Shown here: positions 31,837 to 40,051 of the stretch, piece by piece
Position numbering within the stretch: position 1 is the stretch's first letter
How the letters are laid out: each line of letters opens with the position of its first letter
Source of the DNA: Streptomyces violaceusniger Tu 4113
GTDB taxonomy: Bacteria > Actinomycetota > Actinomycetes > Streptomycetales > Streptomycetaceae
Length of the DNA: 64,000 nucleotides
Reading direction: 5' to 3'
Assembly: GCF_000147815.2 (NCBI RefSeq)
Contig: NC_015957.1
Location: 7,130,001-7,194,000 of the forward strand
Made by a program: the position numbers and the translations under genes
Notes under the pieces: generated by a model
What the model saw: the letters and a program-made list of their open reading frames with translations, nothing else
What the model was told of the DNA's origin: nothing
Databases searched by the model: none

Positions 31837-32982
31837 ATGCATGGGCTGGGAAGGCGCCGGCGGGGCCGGCTCGTCCTGACCGGCCTGGCCACGGTCCTCC
31901 TCGCCGCCTCGACCGGACCGGCGGCGGCGAAGCCGCGGCCGGCCGATCCGCTCCAACAGCAGGTGGACGCGGTCCACGGCACCGGGGCCGTCGGTGTGCT
32001 CGCCGAGGCGACGTCACCGGACAGACGTGACAGCGCGCGCGCCGGGACGGCCAAGGTGGGCACCGGGAGGCCGATGCCACGGAACGGCGGGTTCCGGATC
32101 GGCAGCGCCACCAAGACCTTCACCGCCACCGTCGTGCTGCAACTCGTCGGCGAGGGGCGCATGTCCCTGGAGGACACCGTCGAGCAGTGGTTACCGGGAG
32201 TGGTCCACGGCAACGACAACGACGGCAGCCGGATCACCGTACGGCAGTTGCTGCAGCACACCAGCGGCATCCATGACGTCCTGCCGGAGATACCCGCGTT
32301 GAACAGCGCGGAGGGCTATCGCGCCGAGCGGTTCCGCACGTACACCCCCGAGGAGTTGGTGGGGCCGGCGATGAAGCACCGGCCCAACTTCCCGCCGGGC
32401 GACGGCTGGTCGTACTCCAACACCAACTACGTTCTCGCCGCGATGATCATCCACGAGGTCACCGGCCGGAGCTGGGCACAGGAGGTGAACGACCGGATCA
32501 TCCGCCCGCTGGGCCTGAGGGACACCAGCGCCCCCGGCGCCTCCCCGTCCATCCGGGGCCCGCACGCCCACAGCTACGCCGCGTTCGGCACCGACACCAG
32601 CATCGACGTCACGGCGCTCAATCCGAGTATGGCCGCCGGCTCCGGCTCGATCATCAGCACCACGCACGACCTGAACCGGTTCTACACCGCACTGCTCGGC
32701 GGCCGTCTGCTTGCTCCCGCACAGCTCGACGAGATGACGACCACCAAGCCCGCGCCCGAGCTGGGCGTGAGGTACGGACTCGGTCTGGGCGAGATCCCGT
32801 TGTCCTGTGGCGGCAGCTACTTCGGCCACCCGGGCGAACTGCTCGGCTATCACACCTGGGGTGGCGTCACCCGAGACGGCACCCGGACCGCCGTGGTGTA
32901 CGTCACCAGCGACGGCGGCGACGACACCCAGCAGTCCATGAGCACACTCGTGGACCAGGAACTGTGCCGGACCCGCCCCTGA
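31837..32982 (+). CDS. Secreted serine hydrolase, class C beta-lactamase/DD-peptidase fold
   Basis: The 381-residue protein has a Sec signal peptide (LGRRRRGRLVLTGLATVLLA, cleavage after TGPAAA), the catalytic SATK tetrad (Ser and Lys), YSN as GWSYSNTNYVLA and the KTG-equivalent HPG in YFGHPGELLG. This makes it a penicillin-binding-like D-alanyl-D-alanine carboxypeptidase or esterase. The long leader and AAAGGG ribosome site favour ATG 31837. True beta-lactamase activity cannot be assumed. Confidence 0.87.
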   Translation: MHGLGRRRRGRLVLTGLATVLLAASTGPAAAKPRPADPLQQQVDAVHGTGAVGVLAEATSPDRRDSARAGTAKVGTGRPMPRNGGFRIGSATKTFTATVVLQLVGEGRMSLEDTVEQWLPGVVHGNDNDGSRITVRQLLQHTSGIHDVLPEIPALNSAEGYRAERFRTYTPEELVGPAMKHRPNFPPGDGWSYSNTNYVLAAMIIHEVTGRSWAQEVNDRIIRPLGLRDTSAPGASPSIRGPHAHSYAAFGTDTSIDVTALNPSMAAGSGSIISTTHDLNRFYTALLGGRLLAPAQLDEMTTTKPAPELGVRYGLGLGEIPLSCGGSYFGHPGELLGYHTWGGVTRDGTRTAVVYVTSDGGDDTQQSMSTLVDQELCRTRP

Positions 32983-33030
32983 CACTCCGCTCAAGGTCCG
33001 CGATCCATGTGCGGGTCGGGTGGGCGGGCG

Positions 33031-33996
33031 CTACGCGGCGCGGGCCGCGAATACCGCCGCGCCCAGCAGGGCCTGGTCCTCGCTGTCGTCGCGTACCGAC
33101 AGGGCCAGTCGCGCGAGCCGCGGGTCGTGGTGGGTCAGGCCGGCGTAGAGGGGCGGGCCTATCAGGGGCCATGCGGCCGTGATGGAGCCGCCGAAGACCA
33201 CCGTGTCGGCCTCGAAGGCGGTCAGCCACGGGGCGAGGGTCTTGCCGAGGGCGCGCAGGGCCGAGGTGATGACGTCGCGGGCGGTGATGTCGGCCGCGGC
33301 GAGGGAGGTCAGCTCCCGCAGCCCGTCGACGGGGCGGCCGGTGCGGTCCGTGTAGCGGGTGGTCATCGCCCGGGTGGAGACCGTGTCCTCCAGCGGGCGG
33401 CTGTCCACGGTGAGCAGGTCGACGCGGCCCTCGGGCGGTACGCGCGGGTCGTCCTCGACGATCGTCCCCCGGTCCAGGAACGCGGAGCCGATCCCCGTGC
33501 CGAGCGTGACCGCCACGAGGCGTCCGCTCCCGGTGTGCACCGTGTGCCGGGCGCCGAGCGCGAAGGCGGAGGCGTCGTTGAGGAACCGCAGCCCGGCCGG
33601 GCGGGGGTTCAGCCGGGGCGTCAGGAGTTCGCCGACGGCGAGGCCGTTCAGCGAGGCGAACTTGCCGACGCCGTGGTAGCGGGCGATGCCGCGCGCGTAG
33701 TCGAACGGCCCCGGGACCGCGATGCCCCAGGTGTCGCGGACCGCACGCGCGCCGAGGGCGGGCGCCGAGAGCACGCCGTTGGCGGTCTCGGCGAGCGCGA
33801 CGAGGAAGTCCTCGGGGCCGATGCCGGGCGCCAGCGGCAGGCGGCGCCGGGTGCCGTCGGCGATCCGGGCCCGATCGAGGTCGACGGCCGCCGCGGTGAC
33901 ATGGGAACCGCCCACTTCGAGGACGGGCACGAGGGGAGGCGGCACGACGCTGGACGGCACAACGCTGGGCGGCACGGGACCTCCGGAAACCGTCAT
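33031..33996 (-). CDS. ROK family sugar kinase
   Basis: The 321-residue protein has PVLEVGGSHVTAAAVDLDRARI (phosphate loop 1), WGIAVPGPFDYARGIARYHGVGKF, FLNDASAFALG with the catalytic Asp and LVAVTLGTGIGSAFLDRG. The ROK zinc motif (CxCGxxGC) is missing, so this is a zinc-free branch. It starts six bases after the LacI gene; the ATG at 33996 has no ribosome site, while a GTG at 33975 follows GGAGG closely. In the mannoside divergon it would phosphorylate the released mannose before the isomerase acts. Confidence 0.85.
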   Translation of the reverse strand: MTVSGGPVPPSVVPSSVVPPPLVPVLEVGGSHVTAAAVDLDRARIADGTRRRLPLAPGIGPEDFLVALAETANGVLSAPALGARAVRDTWGIAVPGPFDYARGIARYHGVGKFASLNGLAVGELLTPRLNPRPAGLRFLNDASAFALGARHTVHTGSGRLVAVTLGTGIGSAFLDRGTIVEDDPRVPPEGRVDLLTVDSRPLEDTVSTRAMTTRYTDRTGRPVDGLRELTSLAAADITARDVITSALRALGKTLAPWLTAFEADTVVFGGSITAAWPLIGPPLYAGLTHHDPRLARLALSVRDDSEDQALLGAAVFAARAA

Positions 33997-34002
33997 CGGC
34001 GC

Positions 34003-35025
34003 CTACCGCGGCGCCGGATGGTCGACAAGTGTGGTCGCGATCGTCACGCGCCGCGGCGGCTGCGGGGCGGTGCTCGCCTGGCGCTCGAAGAGCAGCGTCG
34101 CGGCGGCCCGGCCGATTTCGACCGGGTCGTAGGAGACGACGGTGAGCGGCAGGTGCAGCATGTCGGCGAGTTCGATGTCGTCGAAGCCCGCGAGGGCGAC
34201 CGGCTCCTGGTCCCGCGCGCGGTCCCGCAGGGCGCGCAGCGCGCCGACCGTGTTCCGGTTGTTGGCGGTCAGCAGCGCGGTCGGCGGGTCCGGCAGGGCG
34301 AGCATGGCGCGCGCCGCCTGCTCCGCGAGCGCGCTGTCGCTCCGGTGCCGGCTGACGTACCGCTCGTCGAGCGCGATGCCCGCCTCCTCCAGCGCCACCG
34401 CATAGCCCCGGAAGCGCTCGGACCCCGTCCACAGCGACGGCGGCAGACCGAGGAAGCCGACGCGCCGGTGGCCGCGGGCGACGAGCCGCCGGCAGGCGTC
34501 CCGGGTGCCGCCGAAGTCGTCGACGAGGACGCAGTCCACGTCGATGCCCATCGGCGGGCTGGCGGCGAGCACCACCGGGAGGTCGCGCAGCCGTGTCCCG
34601 GCGAGGTGGCTGTGGTCATGACCGGCCGGGACGACGACCAGGCCGTCCACGCCGCGGTCCACCAGGTCGGCCACCACCTCGCGTTCGGCGGCCGGGTCCT
34701 CCCCGGTGCTGCCGAGCATGACCCGTGCGCCGTAGCCCACACAGATCTGCTCGAGGCCCACGGCGAGTTGGGAGTAGAACGGGTTCGCCAGGTTGGTCAC
34801 GACCAGCCCGATGAGCTCGTTCGGACCGCCCGAACGCAGCTCCCGGGCACGCTTGTTGGGGCGGTAGCCGAGGGCCTCCACCTCGGCGAGCACCCGCCGG
34901 CGGGTGGCCTCGCCGATGCCGCGCTGACCGCGCAGCGCGCGGGAGACGGTCATCGGGCTGACGCCGAGCCGTGCGGCCACGTCCCGCATGGTGAGGGCCG
35001 GTTCGGAACCCGAGTGTGCGCTCAT
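34003..35025 (-). CDS. LacI family transcriptional regulator
   Basis: The 340-residue repressor has a LacI HTH and hinge (LTMRDVAARLGVSPMTVSRALRGQRGIGEATRRRVLAEVEALGYRPNKRARELRSG) and a periplasmic-binding-like core (LIGLVVTNLANPFYSQLAVGLEQ, then PVALAGFDDIELADML). Its ATG overlaps the TGA of the isomerase-like gene. It lies inside the operon it probably controls, with LacI-like dyads in the divergent promoter region 36864-36972, so it is likely the inducible repressor of both arms. Confidence 0.9.
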   Translation of the reverse strand: MSAHSGSEPALTMRDVAARLGVSPMTVSRALRGQRGIGEATRRRVLAEVEALGYRPNKRARELRSGGPNELIGLVVTNLANPFYSQLAVGLEQICVGYGARVMLGSTGEDPAAEREVVADLVDRGVDGLVVVPAGHDHSHLAGTRLRDLPVVLAASPPMGIDVDCVLVDDFGGTRDACRRLVARGHRRVGFLGLPPSLWTGSERFRGYAVALEEAGIALDERYVSRHRSDSALAEQAARAMLALPDPPTALLTANNRNTVGALRALRDRARDQEPVALAGFDDIELADMLHLPLTVVSYDPVEIGRAAATLLFERQASTAPQPPRRVTIATTLVDHPAPR

Positions 35026-36863
35026 ACCACCTGTGCCTTCACCAGACGGACCGGCTCCGGCCCCTGATTGTGCACGCGGTAGGAGGTGACGGACGCCGGG
35101 ACTGCGAGAGTCTCGGCATAGTGTACGGAGTGCCGGTGCCCGGCGGCGGTGGTGATGACCGCGCCCTGCCCGTCGACCACGGTCAGCACATGGAAGCGGC
35201 CGTCGGTCTCCTGCTCGGCGGTCCGGCCCGGCTCGACGGCGATCCGGTGCACCTGGAAGAACATCGCCGGCAGTGCGCCGAGCAACTCCTCCGTCCAGCC
35301 GTCGCCGGCAAACAGCGGCCGGGGCCGCTGGACCAGTTCGCGGGCGACCGCGTCGCCCGACCGCGCCGGGTCGAGGTTGCGGAAGGCATGCTCCACGTGC
35401 ACGGCACGCTGCCGGTCCGCCGCGTCCCGCCGCAGCCAGTCGTAGAACCGCAGGGAGTACAGGTAGGGGGTGGCGCTGACTTCGAGGACGACATTGCCCT
35501 CGCCGCTGCCGTGCGGCGTACCGGCCGGGACCAGGTAGAGCTGCCCGGCCTCGGCGGGAAACACCTGCACGTACCGCTCGACGTCGAACGGTGTGCCGTG
35601 TGCGTCGGCGGCGTGCGCGCTGTGGTGGAACGCCTCGACGTCGGCGCCCTCGCGCAGTCCGAGGAAGACCTTGCTGTGGTCCCCGGCGCGCATCAGGTAG
35701 TAGGTCTCGTGCTGGGTGTACGGCCAGCCGAAGACGTCGCGCATATCGTCCGGCCTGGGATGGCAGTGGACGGAGAGGTTGCCGCCGCCGACGGTGTCGA
35801 GGTAGTCGAAGCGCACGGGGAACGACGTGCCGAACATCTCGTGCACGGCGGGGCCGAGCACATCCACCGGGGAGAGCGCGACGACGAGCTGGAACGGCAC
35901 CTCCACACATCTGGAGGCGTCGTCGCCGAGCAGGACACCGCTCTCCGGCGCGATCAGCTCGTAGCCGAGGGCGGTGTTCTCCGCGTCCGGGTTGTGACCG
36001 AGCGTCTCCTGTCCCCAGTGCCCGCCCCACGGCGTCGAGTTGAAGGTCGGCCGGGTGCGGAAGGGGCGGGCGGCGAGCGACCGGCAGGTCTCGCGCAGCG
36101 TCTGCCCGCCGATCGACGTCGGGGCGACGGTATCGGTAACGTCAATCCAGCGGTCGATCCGCCCCGCCATGTCGTCGCGATGACGGTCGAGCAGCGGCCA
36201 GTCGATGTAGAGCAGCCGCCGCAGGGTCGGCGGCTGACCCTCGGGCGCCGCGAGGTTGCGGCCCCGGCCGTGCTTGACCGCCGCCTCCGCGTACCGCTTC
36301 GGCAGGTCGGCCCACCACAGGACGTCGGCGTCCGCGAGCGCGGCGCCGGGCCCGAGCAGCACGCGCAGCGCGGCGCCCTCGCCCGGGCCGGATTCACCCG
36401 CGCCGCCCTCCCCCAGGCCGGATTCACCCGCGCCGTCCTCGCCCGGGTTGTCCTCGCCCGGGCCGGATTCGCCCGGATCGGCGAGCGCCGCCAGGGCCTG
36501 CGGGTCCATCAGGTCTGACAGGTCGCCACCGGCCAGCCTCGCGAAGTCGGGGTCGCCCCGCAGCTCTTCGGAGTCCGTGAGCCGCCGTACCGTCTCCCAG
36601 TCGCGCACCGCCGTGCGGACGTCCGCGAACTCCACCGGGGTGCGCCGATCGTCGAACGCCGCGCGCAGCCCGGCGGCGACGGCGGCCCAGTCCAGTACGG
36701 CGGGGCCGTCCACGGCGAGGACCCGGGTCCCCTTCGGGAGCGTCCCGGCCGCGTCGGCCCAGCCGGCGGCGACCGTGTCGGCGAGGACGGGATAGCACGG
36801 TGTCGGATCGTACTGCGGTGCCTTCTGCGGTGCCTTCGCGTTGACCTGCGGAGCCTCGCCCAT
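35022..36863 (-). CDS. Class I mannose-6-phosphate isomerase-like protein with extra N-terminal domain
   Basis: The 613-residue protein has a C-terminal cupin-type phosphomannose isomerase domain from about residue 270 (FNSTPWGGHWGQ). Metal ligands are visible as VHCHP at about 365-369, the Gln and Glu of QHETYYLM at 384-391 and the His of AGTPHG at about 451. Residues about 20-255 form a separate domain (GTRVLAVDGPAVLDWAAVAAGLRAAF, then VLWWADLPKRYAEAAVKHG) resembling a uridine-kinase-like fold without a Walker A loop. An acidic pentapeptide repeat of GExxx units fills residues 131-163. It is first in the minus arm and divergent from the ABC transporter, and should convert mannose-6-phosphate to fructose-6-phosphate. 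Confidence 0.8.
   Translation of the reverse strand: MGEAPQVNAKAPQKAPQYDPTPCYPVLADTVAAGWADAAGTLPKGTRVLAVDGPAVLDWAAVAAGLRAAFDDRRTPVEFADVRTAVRDWETVRRLTDSEELRGDPDFARLAGGDLSDLMDPQALAALADPGESGPGEDNPGEDGAGESGLGEGGAGESGPGEGAALRVLLGPGAALADADVLWWADLPKRYAEAAVKHGRGRNLAAPEGQPPTLRRLLYIDWPLLDRHRDDMAGRIDRWIDVTDTVAPTSIGGQTLRETCRSLAARPFRTRPTFNSTPWGGHWGQETLGHNPDAENTALGYELIAPESGVLLGDDASRCVEVPFQLVVALSPVDVLGPAVHEMFGTSFPVRFDYLDTVGGGNLSVHCHPRPDDMRDVFGWPYTQHETYYLMRAGDHSKVFLGLREGADVEAFHHSAHAADAHGTPFDVERYVQVFPAEAGQLYLVPAGTPHGSGEGNVVLEVSATPYLYSLRFYDWLRRDAADRQRAVHVEHAFRNLDPARSGDAVARELVQRPRPLFAGDGWTEELLGALPAMFFQVHRIAVEPGRTAEQETDGRFHVLTVVDGQGAVITTAAGHRHSVHYAETLAVPASVTSYRVHNQGPEPVRLVKAQVV
36375..36473. repeat. 15-bp repeats encoding GExxx pentapeptides
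   Basis: Six degenerate 15-base units encode GESGP, GEDNP, GEDGA, GESGL, GEGGA and GESGP in the isomerase-like protein, an acidic flexible insert inside its N-terminal domain. Confidence 0.8.
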
Positions 36864-36883
36864 GTCACCAATCCCGTGAGATA

Positions 36884-36891
36884 CGTTAACG
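36884..36891. promoter_or_regulatory. LacI-type half-site pair 1
   Basis: CGTTAACG is a perfect palindrome 20 bases upstream of the isomerase-like gene start, within the 109-base divergent promoter region. Confidence 0.45.
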
Positions 36892-36923
36892 CGCGTCTTT
36901 TCAAACCACCTGCACGCCTGTAC

Positions 36924-36935
36924 GTTACCGATAAC
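36924..36935. promoter_or_regulatory. LacI-type operator 2
   Basis: GTTA-CCGA-TAAC fits the GTTANCGNTAAC-like sites bound by many LacI-family sugar repressors. It is about 38 bases upstream of the binding-protein gene start, on the promoter of the transport arm, 42 bases from site 1. Confidence 0.6.
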
Positions 36936-36972
36936 TTACCAGGTCGGTGATTCCGTGACGAGGGGGTCTCAG

Positions 36973-38271
36973 ATGGGGCCGATCGACATGCCACAGGGGA
37001 CCAGCCGCCGCCGGGTGTTGGCCTCCTCCTTCGCAGCCGTCTCCGGTCTCGCGCTCAGCGCATGTGCACGAGGTTCGATGAGCCGGCCCGCACCGGCCGA
37101 CGTGGTCTCGGTGTTCAACGACAACCCCACCTGGGCGCCGGGTTTCCGGGCGGCGGGCAGCCAGTTGCGGCCGCTGTCCGGCTTCCGGCTCGCGCCGCGG
37201 GCGGTTCCCAACGTCAGCAACTACCAGCAGATCGTGCGGATGTCGGCGCAGACCGACTCCACGGCCGATCTCCTCAAGTGGTGGAACGGGTACCGGCTGC
37301 GCGACATCGCCCGCGCCGGGATCCTCGCCGATGTCACCGACGCCTGGGACGAGGCGGCCCGGCGCGGCTGGAGCGACGACACCGCGTTGCGCGAGACCTT
37401 CAGCCACGAGGGACGGCAGTACGGCGTCCCGCTCTACAAGTCGTACTACGTGGTCTTCCACAGCCGGTCCGTCTTCAAGCGGCTCGGGGTGGAAGTGCCC
37501 AGGACATGGCAGCAGTTCCTCGATGTGGTGGACGCCGCCCACTCCGAGGGCATCACGCCGATCTCCTCCGGCGGGGCGACCACCTGGGAGTCCTCGATCT
37601 GGTTCCAGCAGCTCGTCAACGGGCTCGACCACCGCTTCTACCTCGACCTCGCGGCGGGCCGGGCCTCGTACACGGATGAGGTGTGCCGGCGCGCGATGGC
37701 CCTGTGGAGCGATCTGTACCGGCGGGGCGCGTTCTCCTCGCCCGATGCCTCGTCCACGGACGTACCGGGCCAGTTCGCGCGGGGCAGCACCGCCATGTGC
37801 CTCTACGGCACCTGGAACACCGGGACGTTCCTCGACACCGGGGTCAAGGAGGCCGACCTCGGCGCGTTTCTGCTGCCACCGCCGCCCGGCGGCGCCCCCT
37901 CGGTCCTCGTGGAGAGCGGTGTGCTGGCGGTGTCGGCGAACGCCCACAAGCGCGACGCCGCCCTCGCCGTGGCACGCGCCTGGCTCGACCCGGCGGTCCA
38001 GACGGCGTGGACGGGATTCCTGCGGGACACCTCCGCCGACCCGGGCGTCGTGCCGAAGGTGGACACGGTGCGCCAGGTCGCCGCCCAGGTGCGACGGGAA
38101 CGGCCGGCACAGGCCATCCGCTACTGGGAGGCGTCGCCCCCCGTACTGATCGAAGGGAACGTCCAGGACTTGAGCGCCTTCATGATCGACCCCACGTCGG
38201 CGCAGGCGACGAAGACCCTGACGAACATGCAGCACCGAGCCGACAAGGAGTGGAAGATGTGGACGTCCTGA
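36973..38271 (+). CDS. ABC sugar-binding lipoprotein
   Basis: The 432-residue protein starts at ATG 36973 (AGGGGG six bases upstream). Its signal is SRRRVLASSFAAVSGLALSAC, with twin arginines and a lipobox LSAC whose Cys31 would be lipidated. Its core (YGVPLYKSYYVVFHSRSVFKRLGVEVPRTWQQFLDVVDAAHSEGITPISSGG) is a family 1 extracellular solute-binding protein. Its stop overlaps the permease start. In this divergon it should capture mannosides or mannose oligomers at the cell surface. Confidence 0.88.
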   Translation: MGPIDMPQGTSRRRVLASSFAAVSGLALSACARGSMSRPAPADVVSVFNDNPTWAPGFRAAGSQLRPLSGFRLAPRAVPNVSNYQQIVRMSAQTDSTADLLKWWNGYRLRDIARAGILADVTDAWDEAARRGWSDDTALRETFSHEGRQYGVPLYKSYYVVFHSRSVFKRLGVEVPRTWQQFLDVVDAAHSEGITPISSGGATTWESSIWFQQLVNGLDHRFYLDLAAGRASYTDEVCRRAMALWSDLYRRGAFSSPDASSTDVPGQFARGSTAMCLYGTWNTGTFLDTGVKEADLGAFLLPPPPGGAPSVLVESGVLAVSANAHKRDAALAVARAWLDPAVQTAWTGFLRDTSADPGVVPKVDTVRQVAAQVRRERPAQAIRYWEASPPVLIEGNVQDLSAFMIDPTSAQATKTLTNMQHRADKEWKMWTS

Positions 38272-39215
38272 CCACTGCCGACGAGGCGGCCGGCCGCACG
38301 GGGCCACGCCGCCCCGAGGCCCCCGCGCCCGGCCCGCGCGCCGATCGCCACCGCGCCGCCGTCTGGGTGGGCGCGTTCCTCACCCCCGCCGTGGCGCTGG
38401 TCCTGCTGCTCCTGGTCGTGCCCTTCCTGGTCACCGCATGGCGCAGCCTCTTCGACGACAACGGCATCACCGCACGCTTCGTCGGCCTGTCCAACTACAC
38501 CGCGCTCTTCTCCGACCCCGACTTCGGCCGGTCGCTGCTGAACACCGTGCTCTGGGTGGTGGGCACGCTGGTCCTTCCCGTACTGCTGGGCCTGCTCCTC
38601 GCGGTGCTGACCCATTCGGTGCGCTGGGGCGCGGTGGCCCGCACCGCCGTGGTCATCCCGTACGCGCTCTCCGGCTCGGCGACGGCGCTGCTGTGGACGT
38701 TCCTGCTGAAGAGCGATGGGGCGGTCAACCAGACGCTGAGCGCGGTGGGGCTCGGCGGCTGGCAGCAGGAGTGGCTGCTGCACTGGCCGATGAACACCCT
38801 CGTCATGATCGTGGCGACGACGTGGCAGGCGACCGGGGCCTCGCTGATCCTGTTCCTGATCGGGCTCCAGACCATTCCCTCGGACACCATCGAGGCCGCC
38901 CGGATCGATGGCGCGCAGGGCCTCCAGCTCTTCCTGCGTGTGATCGTGCCGCAGTTGCGGCCGATGACCGTCGTGGTGGTGGGCATGTCCATCGTCAACA
39001 GCCTCAAGACCTTCGACATCGTGTGGCTGCTCACCCAGGGCGGCCCCGGAACGGCCTCCGAGACGCTCGCGCTGACGATGTACCGGCAGACCTTCACCCT
39101 CAACCGGTACGGCTACGGCGCGGCCGTCTCCGTCGTGCTGACGGTCGTCGTCATCGCCGCCTCCTGGCTCTACCTGCGGCGACAGGTGGGGCAACGGACG
39201 GGGGAGGGCGTATGA
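38259..39215 (+). CDS. ABC sugar permease, MalF/UgpA type
   Basis: The 318-residue membrane protein has six helices and the ABC-contact EAA loop as EAARIDGAQGLQLFLRVIVPQLRP. GTG 38259 is chosen because AAGGAG lies eight bases before it; the gene then overlaps the binding-protein gene by 13 bases. It pairs with the next permease. No ATPase is encoded nearby, so a shared MsiK-type ATPase, as usual in Streptomyces, is inferred. Confidence 0.9.
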   Translation: MDVLTTADEAAGRTGPRRPEAPAPGPRADRHRAAVWVGAFLTPAVALVLLLLVVPFLVTAWRSLFDDNGITARFVGLSNYTALFSDPDFGRSLLNTVLWVVGTLVLPVLLGLLLAVLTHSVRWGAVARTAVVIPYALSGSATALLWTFLLKSDGAVNQTLSAVGLGGWQQEWLLHWPMNTLVMIVATTWQATGASLILFLIGLQTIPSDTIEAARIDGAQGLQLFLRVIVPQLRPMTVVVVGMSIVNSLKTFDIVWLLTQGGPGTASETLALTMYRQTFTLNRYGYGAAVSVVLTVVVIAASWLYLRRQVGQRTGEGV

Positions 39216-40024
39216 CGGGCAGGACGGTACGTGGCGCCCTGGTCGTCCTGGTCTCCGTGCTGTGGCTGGTGCCGACCTGGCTGGTCGTCGTCAACGCGTT
39301 CACCCCGGCCAAGCAGTACACCGGATCGCCACGGTGGTGGTTCGCCTCCCCGGGGCTGTTCGCGAACATCCGCGCCGCGTTCGACAGCGCCGACGTCGGG
39401 CGGGGACTGCTCAACACCCTGACATACGCGGTGATCGGCGCGGCGGTGGCGGTGGTGATCGCGGCACTCGCCTCGTTCGCCGTCACCGTGATGCCGGTGC
39501 GGCGGCCCGCATTCTGGTTCTGGTTCATCTTCACCGGCACCGTGCTGCCCCTCCAGACGTTTCTGTCCCCCCTGTTCACCGGGTACGCCGCCACCGGCCT
39601 CTACGACACCCAGTACGGCATGCTGCTGGTCTATGTGGCGCTGACCATCCCCTTCGCGTTCTTCGTCAACCGCAACTTCATGCTCACCGTGCCGAGGGAG
39701 ATCTCCGAGGCGGCCCAGCTCGACGGCGTGAACTGGCTGTCGATGTTCCTGCGGATCCATCTGCCGCTGGCCAGGAACGCGCTGCTGGCCGCCTTCATCT
39801 TCCAGTTCACCTGGATCTGGAACGACCTGCTGTTCGGCATCACCCTGTCGCTCAGCCCGAACGTGCGGCCGGTGACGGCCACACTGGCCGACCTCGGCGG
39901 CAATTGCTCCACGGTGGGGCCGCCCGTCGTGCTCGCCGGCGCGCTCGTGGCGTCGCTGCCGACCGTGGTCCTCTTCTTCGTGTTCCAGCGCTTCTTCGTC
40001 AACAGCCTGCGGCTCACGGCCTGA
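39212..40024 (+). CDS. ABC sugar permease, MalG type
   Basis: The 270-residue permease has six helices and the EAA loop EAAQLDGVNWLSMFLRIHLPLARNALL. It starts within the stop of the preceding permease (ATGA), so the pair is co-translated. It forms the second half of the membrane channel and depends on an ATPase encoded elsewhere. Confidence 0.9.
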   Translation: MTGRTVRGALVVLVSVLWLVPTWLVVVNAFTPAKQYTGSPRWWFASPGLFANIRAAFDSADVGRGLLNTLTYAVIGAAVAVVIAALASFAVTVMPVRRPAFWFWFIFTGTVLPLQTFLSPLFTGYAATGLYDTQYGMLLVYVALTIPFAFFVNRNFMLTVPREISEAAQLDGVNWLSMFLRIHLPLARNALLAAFIFQFTWIWNDLLFGITLSLSPNVRPVTATLADLGGNCSTVGPPVVLAGALVASLPTVVLFFVFQRFFVNSLRLTA

Positions 40025-40051
40025 ACCGAACCACCCTGGGAGAGAAGACAT

